A stretch of DNA of 50,117 nucleotides from a virus. The position numbers and the translations under genes were made by a program. Positions 34,517 to 44,400 of the stretch are shown one piece after another. Every line of letters starts with the position of its first letter. Position 1 is the first letter of the stretch. The stretch is taken from positions 1 through 50,117 of the IMG/VR virus record IMGVR_UViG_3300022937_000033; one strand, given 5' to 3'. Below the pieces are notes generated by a model. It was not told the DNA's origin, made no database searches, and was given only the letters and a program-made list of their open reading frames with translations.

Positions 34517-36295
34517 ATGGCAGCTACTGGTAGTTACAATGCAGTAACAGACATCCTTACCGTAACAGGGGATGGTATACCCACCCCTGTTGGGTATGGT
34601 ACTTTTCCTAATGTAAACAACCCCAATTCGGTAACTAGTTATTCGTTTCAACACGCCTTTACGGAAAGGGGTGGTGATAATACAACGAATAGTCAGTCAA
34701 TTCCATTGGGGATTGTTGGTATTAGTGCGAATGGTGTCGCATTCTTCAACCCGAGTGCTGGCGGCGGCGGAAATCCTCCCCAAGGATTTCAATATGTCGC
34801 TGCTGGTAATGAAGCACAAATAAGTTTTGGCGAAGATGATTGTGGTGGTCACCCCGAGCAGTCTGGTCAATATCACTATCACGATTCTCACTTTCTAGAT
34901 TGCTGGAAAGAGAATCAGGTGATGGCTGGATATAATGATTACTATGGATCGTCCCAATACAAGGGCGATAATATGCGTCACCCTGATGGACATTCCAAGA
35001 TCCTTGGTTATTGCTTTGATGGGTATCCTGTGTATGGACCATATGCATATAATGATCCAAATAATAATGAGTCCCCAATTACAACTATGGGGACTGGATA
35101 TAAGTTGCGGGAGACTGAAGCAGTAAATCGCCCATCATACGGGACTTATCCTGCTGGCGCATTCATTGAAGATTACATTTATGATGTAGATCTTCCTGGC
35201 AGACATTTGGATCTTTATAATGGTCGTTTTGGAGTTACCCCAGAATATCCCTCTGGAACATTTGCATATTTCGTATCTGTTCATAGAGATGAAACTGAGA
35301 CAGTCACGTATAATGTGACTGTCACTGCTGAGGATGATGGGAATAAGTATCGTCTCAACGGTAATCTTTATCCAGATCTTGAACTGATCCGTGGTAGTAC
35401 ATACATATTCAATCAGGACGATTCCAGTAACAATGTACACCCATTCCATTTCAGCACATCTGAAAATGGTATTCACGCATCGGGATCTCCTTACAATACT
35501 GGCGTGACCTATTACCACGATGGTGTAGAGGTGACGTATGAAGAATATTGGAATATTAGTAATTTTACCAACGCCGCGACTCGTAGAGTACATTTTACTG
35601 TACCCAATGATGCACCAAATACTTTGTATTACTGGTGTTATTGGCACGCCAATATGGCAGGGTCTTCCACAGTTACTGTTAGAGATAATAAGTATGGAAT
35701 ACCCCAATTCCCATTTATATTTGGTTTAGCATCGAAAGAGCAGTTATCAATTCCTGCCAATCAAGGTATTGGTCAGGGTGAAACAACTCCGCCCCCGTCT
35801 GGAGGTGGTGGTGAGCCAGAAGTGCCTTCACTTGTCATCAACAATCAACCGACAAACTCAACGGTTTCGGCATCGAGTCCAGTTTCTTTCACAGTCGTTG
35901 CTGAAGTGCAACCCGAAAATGGTCCGATCAACTATCAATGGCAAGTCTCATCTGATGGTGGATTTTCCTGGTCCAACATAACAGGTGCTCATTCATCAAC
36001 ATATACCTTTATTGCTCTGTCGTATATGACAGGATATAGGTATCGTGTCATCCTTACTGGTCCTATTGGAGCACCTGCATCGGCATCTAACTCTCCACTA
36101 GCATCGAACCTGGTGATCTTGACGGTCACTGGTTCGGATAGTGAAATCGATCTAACAGCAATCCTCAGATTGGATAGTGGTGATGGTCGATTTGATATGA
36201 CGGCAGTCACTGTAGATAGAGATAATAACAACCCAACTTTTGCAACAACAACAGTTAGATTCGATGATTCTAGCTATGACTTTGACCTTACATAA
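34517..36295 (+). CDS. YHYH / cupredoxin-like / Ig-like virion protein, 592 aa
   Basis: The N-terminal domain carries the literal YHYH motif at residues 119-122 and the block DGYPVYGPYAY...YPAGAFIEDY...DLYNGRFGVTPEYP (about 168-250), matching YHYH-family proteins and the giant protein's own domain. Residues 290-390 resemble a small blue-copper fold: H308 in NNVHPF, then C374-x2-H377-x2-M380 in YYWCYWHANMAG. Residues 437-538 form an Ig-like domain (YQWQVSSDGG, then YRYRVILTG) similar to the C-terminus of the giant protein. The preceding late promoter and the neighbours indicate a virion component, perhaps a fibre or adhesin. Copper binding is a prediction. Confidence 0.88.
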   Translation: MAATGSYNAVTDILTVTGDGIPTPVGYGTFPNVNNPNSVTSYSFQHAFTERGGDNTTNSQSIPLGIVGISANGVAFFNPSAGGGGNPPQGFQYVAAGNEAQISFGEDDCGGHPEQSGQYHYHDSHFLDCWKENQVMAGYNDYYGSSQYKGDNMRHPDGHSKILGYCFDGYPVYGPYAYNDPNNNESPITTMGTGYKLRETEAVNRPSYGTYPAGAFIEDYIYDVDLPGRHLDLYNGRFGVTPEYPSGTFAYFVSVHRDETETVTYNVTVTAEDDGNKYRLNGNLYPDLELIRGSTYIFNQDDSSNNVHPFHFSTSENGIHASGSPYNTGVTYYHDGVEVTYEEYWNISNFTNAATRRVHFTVPNDAPNTLYYWCYWHANMAGSSTVTVRDNKYGIPQFPFIFGLASKEQLSIPANQGIGQGETTPPPSGGGGEPEVPSLVINNQPTNSTVSASSPVSFTVVAEVQPENGPINYQWQVSSDGGFSWSNITGAHSSTYTFIALSYMTGYRYRVILTGPIGAPASASNSPLASNLVILTVTGSDSEIDLTAILRLDSGDGRFDMTAVTVDRDNNNPTFATTTVRFDDSSYDFDLT

Positions 36296-36298
36296 ATA
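36292..36298 (+). promoter_or_regulatory. T4-type late promoter ATAAATA
   Basis: ATAAATA overlaps the stop codon of the YHYH gene and lies 24 bases before the next start. Confidence 0.6.
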
Positions 36299-36321
36299 AC
36301 ACCGTAGGAACCCTCCCAATT

Positions 36322-37995
36322 ATGGCTAAGCAGAACCTCAATATTGGCGTCTCCGCTAACGACGGAACAGGTGATACTCTAAGAGATGGCGCTATTAAAC
36401 TAAACAACGTCATCAACGAGTTGTATAATTACCTCGGAGATCAGACCAATCTGCAAATCAGTATTGGTTCTCCTTCGACGAACCAAGTTCTGAAGTGGAA
36501 CGGCAGCGTTTTCACTGAGGGTCAACTTGCACTATCAAACCTCACCGACATTGATGTTGGTGGTTTGACCAATGGTCAGGTTCTGAAGTGGAATGATGCA
36601 AACTCTCGCTGGCAACCTGGCGATGACCTTCAGGGTGGTACTGGTGGTACTGTAATTGACAACCTTGCCAATAATGGCAGCGGCGACATTGTTGTTAGTG
36701 CAGATATTCTTCCAAACAGCGATGTTACATATGATCTGGGTTCCCCTACACTCAAGTTTCGTGACATCTATCTGAGTGCAGCAACCATCTGGTTGGATGA
36801 TTCTGGTCTCAGTACAGATACTGCAACTCAAGAAATCACCAAGAAAAAGAAAGGGCAGCATCTAGTCAATAGCATTGATACTGGTGCAACTCGCACTATT
36901 GCGGCAAAACTCACTACCGAAAACTCTACTGAGCAAGAGAAGTTCCACAATCGCTTCTCTGTTATGAAGGCAAATACCAAGTTGGAACTCATCGATTCCG
37001 CTGGTCTAAAAGCGTCCGTTACATTTCTCGATTATACAGCAGAGAGTGGTCCTGCTCGTGCGTTCATCAGAGTCTCTGCTACTGGTCTAAACGCATCTCA
37101 AGAACTTTCGGTTACCAACCCGATTCACATTGTATCCCTCAACCGTATGGTTTCTGAGGATGAAGAGGGTAAAATCGATCTGGGTGGTGACCTCACCTTT
37201 GGTACTGGTCGCTCAATGAAGATTGATGAGGATGGTATTCTTGAACTCCCCGCAAGTGGGTCTATTCGTTTCGGTGATCAGGCATCAACAAAGACAATTG
37301 CTCTCGATGTTGATGGTAATTTGGATCTTGCTGCTGGCACAGAGATTCGTTTTGGTGGCGATGCTAACAAGGCAATTAAGTTCGATTCCAACGGCAACTT
37401 AGAAATTCCAGAATCTTCGGAAATTCGCTTTGGTAATAGTGGAACCAAGAAATTAGCGATGGATGAGAATGACAATCTTGTCCTCCCAACAGATGCAGAA
37501 ATTAAAGTTGGTACTAAGCGTATCAAAATTGATACCAATGGTGAACTTCAAGTTGCAAATGACGGTACAAACTTTGAAGATTCTGACGGTGGATTCCGTC
37601 GTCAAATCAACAACGCTCCTGGTGGTTCGTCGTTGATTAAGGGTCACGATAATGCGACTATCTACAAACCATCCCCAACACTTCTGTTCAGATTCTCTGG
37701 TGTTGGTAGCACTGCATACAATGTTCAAGGACCAGGTTTCCCTGGAAGTGGTACTCAGAATGCGACCATAGTGTTATATCGTGGTTTTACTTACGATCTC
37801 CATAGTGTTTCTGGTGCTACACACCCCCTGAGAATCCAAGCAACAACTGGTTTGGGTCAGTCTGCATATACCACTGGAGTTACTGGTTCTGAGTCTGGAT
37901 TGCAGTCCTTCACAGTTCCTATGAACGCTCCCAATACACTGTATTATCAGTGCACAGTCCATAGCGCAATGAACGGTACATTCGATATTCGTTGA
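36322..37995 (+). CDS. fibre-like protein with C-terminal cupredoxin-like domain, 557 aa
   Basis: The N-terminus (NLNIGVSANDGTGDTLRDGA) is a common start of cyanophage fibre-type proteins. Residues about 60-100 contain the paired repeat QVLKWNGSVF / QVLKWNDANSRW. Residues about 295-415 hold five units of 23-28 residues of the form IRFG...K-x-I-x-x-D-x-x-G-x-L-x-L, as in trimeric fibre shafts. The C-terminus has a complete type-1 copper ligand set: H501 in THPLRI and C544-x2-H547-x2-M550 in YYQCTVHSAMNG, spaced as in amicyanin. It probably forms a trimeric fibre with a cupredoxin-like tip; that is inference. Confidence 0.85.
   Translation: MAKQNLNIGVSANDGTGDTLRDGAIKLNNVINELYNYLGDQTNLQISIGSPSTNQVLKWNGSVFTEGQLALSNLTDIDVGGLTNGQVLKWNDANSRWQPGDDLQGGTGGTVIDNLANNGSGDIVVSADILPNSDVTYDLGSPTLKFRDIYLSAATIWLDDSGLSTDTATQEITKKKKGQHLVNSIDTGATRTIAAKLTTENSTEQEKFHNRFSVMKANTKLELIDSAGLKASVTFLDYTAESGPARAFIRVSATGLNASQELSVTNPIHIVSLNRMVSEDEEGKIDLGGDLTFGTGRSMKIDEDGILELPASGSIRFGDQASTKTIALDVDGNLDLAAGTEIRFGGDANKAIKFDSNGNLEIPESSEIRFGNSGTKKLAMDENDNLVLPTDAEIKVGTKRIKIDTNGELQVANDGTNFEDSDGGFRRQINNAPGGSSLIKGHDNATIYKPSPTLLFRFSGVGSTAYNVQGPGFPGSGTQNATIVLYRGFTYDLHSVSGATHPLRIQATTGLGQSAYTTGVTGSESGLQSFTVPMNAPNTLYYQCTVHSAMNGTFDIR
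37210..37560 (+). repeat. tandem shaft repeats in fibre-like protein
   Basis: Five successive units encode variants of KIDEDGILELPASGSIRFG, ALDVDGNLDLAAGTEIRFG, KFDSNGNLEIPESSEIRFG, AMDENDNLVLPTDAEIKVG and KIDTNGELQV. The regular D-x-x-G-x-L-x-L spacing is that of a beta-structured fibre shaft. Confidence 0.8.
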
Positions 37996-37998
37996 TAA

Positions 37999-39873
37999 AT
38001 GGCAAGAACAGTTCCTGGATCTGGTGCAATCATTGTTCCAGTCTTTAATAGCATTTATGGTGTTAAAGACGTTTTTGTGGAGGATGGTGGTTCTGGATAT
38101 AATCCATCCGATCCTCCACAGTTGAAGATTGCAAACTGTGGTGCGCCCATTCGCGAAGCGGTTTTAGAACCAGTAATCGCGAATGGGCAAATTGCTGCGG
38201 TCAAAGTGTTAGACCCAGGTGAAGGATATGATCCATTTAGAATCGAAATCGATACTGATGGTATTGGAACTGGTGCTGTTGCAAAAGCAATTCTATATGA
38301 AGAAGATAGATTTGATATTAACGGCAACCTGATTGCACCAGCAGGTTCGATTCAATACATTCAAGTCCTTTCAAATGGCGATGAGTATTATAATTCTCCA
38401 ACAACAGCAACGGTAAGAGGTGGTGGTGGATCTGGTGCCGAACTTCGTCCTGTTACTGGTCTTGTTACTGGTCTTAGTTTAGAGAATCCTGGATCTAACT
38501 ACGAACTTGGTGACATTAACCTCATCATCTCTGGTGGTGGGGGTCAAGGTGCAACGGGTGTTGCTGAAGTCGATGAATTCGGGGTTGTCAAACAAGTTAG
38601 AGTAACCAATCCTGGAGAATTCTATGAAACTCCCCCCGTTATTCTATTAAATGGTGGTGGTGGATCTGGCGGTAAAGCAATAGCAAACTTAAATCTTGGA
38701 TCTATTTCATCTATCGATATTACAGATCCTGGCGGTGGATATTCGTCATCACCATCAGTGCTGTTTACACGAACAACAGACTTAACCAGAGCATCTAGAA
38801 ACAGACAGTCATTCAACTCAACTCTGTATAACATTACTGGTTTGTTGGCGGATGTTAACGAAAATGATGATACAGTCTATGTTCAAACAACCACCCCATA
38901 TCCAGGATCGGGTAAAATTCTTATCGGAAGAGAAATTATCCGTTATACAGGTAAAACACTTACATCATTTACTGGATGCGATCGTGCACTCAACTTCCGA
39001 TATGATCAGAAGGTAACTCTAGATTCTCTCGCTAACGACAGTTACGGCATATCCCAATACAACTTCAATGTTGGTGATAGAGTTGTTAGGACAAATGAAA
39101 GTGCATCCAACAAAATTGCTCGCGTTTATGATTGGATTCCAGAACAAAGAGCACTATTTCTCACCTTTGAGGTTGACGAACTAGCATTTATTGATGGTGG
39201 TTCGTCTCAAGTTAAGTCCCAGGTGATTGACTTTAGTGGTGGTGTTGGATCTGCAACCGCTACAGGTGTGTCTCCACACACAATTGTTGATAGAGCAAAT
39301 AGCAGAATTGTCACACTGACTGTTCCCATTAGTTATATCCAAGATAAAGCATTTGAAGATATTGCCGAATTGGATGGTCTTGGCGATGGTATTCCTGATC
39401 TGATTAACGCGAATACCGATTTTGAGGGTGAGATTAGTCTTGACGGTGGTATTGCATCTTCACTATATGGTATTGAAGAAACTGTGGGTGGTCAGAATAC
39501 AACCCTATTTGCAGTTGGCGATCAGATGACTGATAGTTCTATACCCCCATTAGCACCTACAGTTTCCGTTGCAGGTGATCTTGGTGATGGTGATGTACAC
39601 GATGCTGTAGTTATATTTACATTCCGTGTTATTGCTCCAACTACAAGCAATTATGTGATTGGTGAAACTGTAACTGGATCTATTACGGGAATCACTGGAA
39701 CAGTTGAGTCCTGGAATATTGAAACTATGGAATTAACGATTGGTAGTGTTGTTCCCAGTTCTGGCAATTACCTTTGGAATAAGAATGAAACTGTCACAGG
39801 ATCGCAATCTGGCGTAACTGGAACCATACAACAAATTAACTATCCATCATTTGTCAGAAACGAACCCGACTAA
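37999..39873 (+). CDS. GxGY-repeat virion protein, 624 aa
   Basis: The first half holds about six GxGY beta-repeats, with units such as DGGSGYNPSDPPQLKI, NPGEFYETPPVILLNGGGG and DPGGGYSSSPSVLF, closely matching arrays in the giant protein. Residues 284-344 repeat another of its modules (ILIGREIIRYTGKTLTSFTG). The C-terminus carries two GETVTGS...GITGTV units of a second shared family. It starts three bases after the previous stop. The layout suggests a protein built from parts of the giant protein's modules. Its virion position is unknown, probably baseplate-associated or fibre. Confidence 0.85.
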   Translation: MARTVPGSGAIIVPVFNSIYGVKDVFVEDGGSGYNPSDPPQLKIANCGAPIREAVLEPVIANGQIAAVKVLDPGEGYDPFRIEIDTDGIGTGAVAKAILYEEDRFDINGNLIAPAGSIQYIQVLSNGDEYYNSPTTATVRGGGGSGAELRPVTGLVTGLSLENPGSNYELGDINLIISGGGGQGATGVAEVDEFGVVKQVRVTNPGEFYETPPVILLNGGGGSGGKAIANLNLGSISSIDITDPGGGYSSSPSVLFTRTTDLTRASRNRQSFNSTLYNITGLLADVNENDDTVYVQTTTPYPGSGKILIGREIIRYTGKTLTSFTGCDRALNFRYDQKVTLDSLANDSYGISQYNFNVGDRVVRTNESASNKIARVYDWIPEQRALFLTFEVDELAFIDGGSSQVKSQVIDFSGGVGSATATGVSPHTIVDRANSRIVTLTVPISYIQDKAFEDIAELDGLGDGIPDLINANTDFEGEISLDGGIASSLYGIEETVGGQNTTLFAVGDQMTDSSIPPLAPTVSVAGDLGDGDVHDAVVIFTFRVIAPTTSNYVIGETVTGSITGITGTVESWNIETMELTIGSVVPSSGNYLWNKNETVTGSQSGVTGTIQQINYPSFVRNEPD

Positions 39874-39878
39874 CCACC

Positions 39879-39885
39879 ATAAATA
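39879..39885 (+). promoter_or_regulatory. T4-type late promoter ATAAATA
   Basis: ATAAATA lies in the 34-base gap before gp8, 23 bases from its start codon. Confidence 0.65.
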
Positions 39886-39907
39886 AAGAGAAGGCAGAAA
39901 CTGTCCA

Positions 39908-41443
39908 ATGGCACTACTTACCGACCAATTTAGAATTTTCACAGCAGAAAAATTCATTAAGTCGCTTGAAGGTCCTGATAAGAACCAAAGCGATATTGCT
40001 GCTGGTGCGAATAGAGATCGTCTTTATGTTTTCATTGGACGCCCTCAGGAATGGGATAACGAGAATAATCCTCCTACACCAGTTGACTCTTTCCAAGAGT
40101 TTTCTGATTCATTCGATGATATGATCTCGATGAAGCGTGTTCTTGCGAACGATGCTATTCAGGTTATTCGTCGTATCGACTGGATTCCCCCCGAGCAAAC
40201 TACTGGTGGTTTGGGTTATGTGTACGATATGTATCGTCACGACTATTCTTCCTCCAAAACTGCATCTTCTGGTGCAACCAAACTGTATGATTCTGACTTC
40301 TACGTGGTTAACTCCTCGTATCAAGTCTATAAGTGCATCTATAATGGTACCTCCCCCAGTGATCCCAACGGTAAGCCTTCAACCGTTGAACCCACTGGCA
40401 CTTCAACTTCCATTATTACCACTGCTGATGGGTATCGTTGGAAGTATATGTATACTGTTCCTGTCGGTCAGGTGCTGAAGTTCTTTTCTGGCGACTATAT
40501 GCCAGTGTTGAGTGATACTGCGGTTATCTCTGATGCTGTTGGTGGAGAAATCGACACGGTTGTTATCCAGTCTTCTGGTTCTGGTTATAACAATGGTACC
40601 TACGAAAATGTTCCTATCAAAGGCGATGGTACTGGTGGTCGTATCTCTATCGTTGTTGATGGTGGTCGCATCGTTTCTGCAACAGTGACCTCTGGTGGTT
40701 CTAACTATTCTTTCGGTAAAGTTATTATCGATGAAGTGAATGGTATCGGTTCTGGTACTGGTTCTGGTGGTGCTATCGACGTTATCATTCCCCCGAAAGG
40801 TGGTCACGGTTCTGGTCCGCAAGTTGAACTTGGCGGTTTCCGTGTGATGATTAACACCAAGTTCACCTATGATGAAGGTTCTGGCGATTTCCCAACTGAC
40901 AACGACTATCGTCGTATCGGTTTGGTGCTGAATCCTCTGAAGTATGGTACCGAAGAATTGGCAGACGCTATCACAATTTCTGCTACAAATGCTGTGATCT
41001 TCTCGCCAGATTTCACAGGTTCGTTTAACACTGACGAAATCATCACTCAGACACGTACTATCGGTGGTCAACAAGTGACTGCTCGTGGACGAGTGGTTTC
41101 TTGGAATAACACAACAAAAGTTTTGAAGTATTATCAAAACCGCATTGACGGTATTTTCCCAGAAATTTCTGGTAACAAGACTGTCTTTGACGGTGGTAAT
41201 ACAGTTGTGGGTTCTGGTTCTGGTACTTCTGCCGATCCAGACATCAACTTCCCAATTGTTCCTGGTGATGGAACTCGTATTATTAACAACACTGAATATG
41301 ACTTGGGTATGTCTTTCACTTCTGGTTATGCAAGACCCGAAGTTAAAAAAGACTCTGGAAAAGTTATCTACATAGATAATAGGAGAGCGATCTCTCGCGC
41401 TGGCGACCAAATCGAAGACATCAAGATCGTAGTAGAGTTCTAA
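39908..41443 (+). CDS. gp8: baseplate wedge protein gp8, enlarged
   Basis: Encodes 511 residues, against 334 for T4 gp8. The N-terminal 190 residues have the layout of cyanophage gp8: YVFIGRPQEWDNENNPPTP near the start, then VVNSSYQVYKCIYNG and DGYRWKYMYTVP. Residues about 215-295 contain two GxGY repeats (SSGSGYNNGTYENVPIKG, SGGSNYSFGKVIIDE) followed by a Gly-rich link, apparently accounting for part of the extra length. The C-terminal part returns to a wedge-like sequence. gp8 bridges gp10 and gp7 in T4. Its presence after several inserted genes marks the standard order gp25, gp6, [extra genes], gp8. Confidence 0.92.
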   Translation: MALLTDQFRIFTAEKFIKSLEGPDKNQSDIAAGANRDRLYVFIGRPQEWDNENNPPTPVDSFQEFSDSFDDMISMKRVLANDAIQVIRRIDWIPPEQTTGGLGYVYDMYRHDYSSSKTASSGATKLYDSDFYVVNSSYQVYKCIYNGTSPSDPNGKPSTVEPTGTSTSIITTADGYRWKYMYTVPVGQVLKFFSGDYMPVLSDTAVISDAVGGEIDTVVIQSSGSGYNNGTYENVPIKGDGTGGRISIVVDGGRIVSATVTSGGSNYSFGKVIIDEVNGIGSGTGSGGAIDVIIPPKGGHGSGPQVELGGFRVMINTKFTYDEGSGDFPTDNDYRRIGLVLNPLKYGTEELADAITISATNAVIFSPDFTGSFNTDEIITQTRTIGGQQVTARGRVVSWNNTTKVLKYYQNRIDGIFPEISGNKTVFDGGNTVVGSGSGTSADPDINFPIVPGDGTRIINNTEYDLGMSFTSGYARPEVKKDSGKVIYIDNRRAISRAGDQIEDIKIVVEF

Positions 41444-41447
41444 AACA

Positions 41448-44400
41448 ATGCCTCAGAATACCAATCTGAATATCTCCCCTTACTTCGACGATTTCGATAA
41501 GGCGGACAATTTCTACCGAGTGCTTTTCCGTCCTGGGTATCCCATTCAGGCACGAGAACTCACAACGATGCAATCTCTGTTGCAAAACCAGATTGAATCG
41601 TTTGGTACCCATATGTTTAAGGATGGCTCGATGGTCATCCCAGGTCAGGTTGGTTACGATCTTGATGCGAAGGCAATTATACTTCAAGAGTCTTTCCTTG
41701 GTGCTGACATTGAGCAATACAGAGCACAACTTGACGGCAAGATCATTGAAGGTCTGACGACAGGTGTTAAAGCAAAAGTTCTGTTCTCTATCCCAGCATC
41801 CGAATCTGATAGAGGTTACATTACAATTTACCTGAAATATTTGACATCTGGCGGTGAAGATAATGATGTTGCCACGTTTGTTAATAACGAACAACTCATT
41901 TGTGAATCGGAAATTACTTATGGCAATTCTCTAATCGAGATTGGCACACCATTTGCACAGATGCTCCCAACCAATGCTACAGCAATTGGTTCTACAGCAT
42001 CCATTGCTGCTGGTGTCTACTTCATCCGTGGTTACTTTGTTGACGTTTCTGCTCAAACAATTGTTCTTGATCAGTACGGAAACAACCCCTCATATCGTAT
42101 CGGTCTGGAAATCTTTGAGTCTATTGTTACTCCAGAAGACGATCCAGAACTCAACGATAACGCAACTGGCACTTCTAACTACTCTGCTCCTGGTGCTCAC
42201 CGCTTCAGAATCAGAACTTCCTTGGTTAAGAAGGTTATCGATGATGATACCGATAAGAACTTCCTCGAACTTCTGAGAATCAACAAATCTCAGATCGAAT
42301 CTTTTGTTGAAAGAAGCGCATATAATGAAATGGCAAGAGAACTTGCCAGAAGAACATATGATGAGTCTGGTGACTATACCGTCCGAGATTTTGATGTTCG
42401 TATTAGAGAACACCAGAATGATGGTATCAATAATGGCGTATATCTCCCTGGCGAGGTTTCCCCTGGTGGAATCTCATCTTCGGAATCTTATTATTCTGTT
42501 GAGGTTGGTCCTGGTAAAGCATATGTTCGTGGATATGAGTCAGAAACTCTGACTCCGACCTTTGTTGACCTGATCAAACCCAGAACTACTGTCGGTCTGC
42601 AGAACTCGATCATTCCGTTTGAACTCGGCAACTATATGCTGATGAATAACGTGAAGGGTTCTCCGATTGTAAACGGTAATAACATCACTGCAAACTATCA
42701 AGTTGTTGAACTTCGTGACGTTGCACCTAATAATGTTCTGACTGCATCTGGACGTGTTATTGGTTATGCACGTGTGGCAGCATATGAGTATCATAGTGGA
42801 ACAAATGTCAACTCAACTTCGACTGTTTTCAAAGCATACCTGTTTGACATTCAACCGCTCACACTATTTAAGATGAGCAATAATGTGACTCTTTCGCAGG
42901 GTCACGTTATTCGTGGTCGTACTTCCAGAGCAAAAGCATTTGTCGAAGGTGATGTTGCTGGTGGTAGCCTGTTTAGTGTTTATCAGGTTTATGGTACTTT
43001 CCGTGCTGGTGAAGTTATCGAACGTGATGGCGTTGAAATTGGTACCTTGGATGACCTCTTCCAATATGAGGTTACTGATGCAAAAGGTATTACTGGTAGA
43101 GATCCCGACACTAATGCAATTGTCTTTGCAGGTGATTTTGTTCTCGATCAAGAAACAGTTATCCTCGGAACAAACTTCAGTGTCCCCAACACTGGCAGTG
43201 GCACTTTGACTGGTACACAATCCAATTTCACGTTGGATCTGCGTCCTGGTGATATTCTCACTGCAAATGGCAGTACCACACTACAGGTCAATCTTATCAA
43301 TACCAGTGGTAGTAGTATTGCCAATAAAGTTACCAATGCGACTACGGTGGGGTATTCTAGTGGAAGTGTTGTAGCAGATGATTATGCATTCTTGGTTCGT
43401 CGTCGTGTACAAGTTTATGATCGTGAGACTGCCGATCTTCTGATCGAGATGCCCAAGGATTCGATCAATAATATTTCTGACGAATCTGCAATCGTTGCAC
43501 GCTCTTTTGATGACATCACGGTTACTGGTGCAAACGACTTTACGATCTCTCTACCTGCTGACGAACAGTTCCTGGCATATGATAAGGACCATTATCAACT
43601 GGTGTCTCTTGCACCTACCACAGGTACATTGATTGATATTGAAAATAATATTACATTCAATACAACTGGTACACCCAGAACATCTCTGACTGTTTCTGGT
43701 CTTGCTGGTATCACTTCTTGCCGTCTCATTGCTTCTGTGTCTAAAAACCAGGCAGAGAAGAAACTGAAGAATGCTACCGAAATGGAAGTGATGAAGGTTG
43801 AGCGTACTGCAAATTCTTCAGATAACGTTAAGTATGGTCTGACATACGGATCTCTATATGGTACCCGTATTGAAGATGAAGAAATTTCACTTGGTTGTAC
43901 AGACGTTTATAAGATTCACGCAGTTTATGAATCCGCAGATGACAATGCTGCTGTGATTCCCAACCTGACAATGCAAGATGCTACCATCTTCCAAAAGGGT
44001 ACCATCATTGAAGGTCAAACATCTAAGGCAAAGGCAAGGGTTGTAAACTTCAATCCAGTGTCTTATGTTTGCCACTTTGTGTATGAGAATGATTCGTTCT
44101 TTATCCTCGGTGAGACAATCCGTGGATTCGATGCAAACAATAATGTCATTACTGGTTTGGTAAATGATGCTGAGGGATCTGTCAATAATGGTTCTCGCAA
44201 CATTACCGATTCTTTCTTCCTCGATGTTAACCAGCAAGGACATTACTATGACATTTCTAAACTGATTCGATATGCTGGATCGACATCACCGTTGCGTAAG
44301 TTGATGGTTGTCTTCAACAGATTCACTCACGAAGCAACTGGCGACTACTTTGCATCCCAATCTTACGTCGGTATCGATTATAAGGATATTCCGACGGTCA

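Noticed and set aside
37994-38001. GATAAATG at the start of the 624-aa gene as a late promoter
   Set aside because: The motif includes the start codon itself, so transcription would begin inside the gene; it does not match the final base of the consensus.
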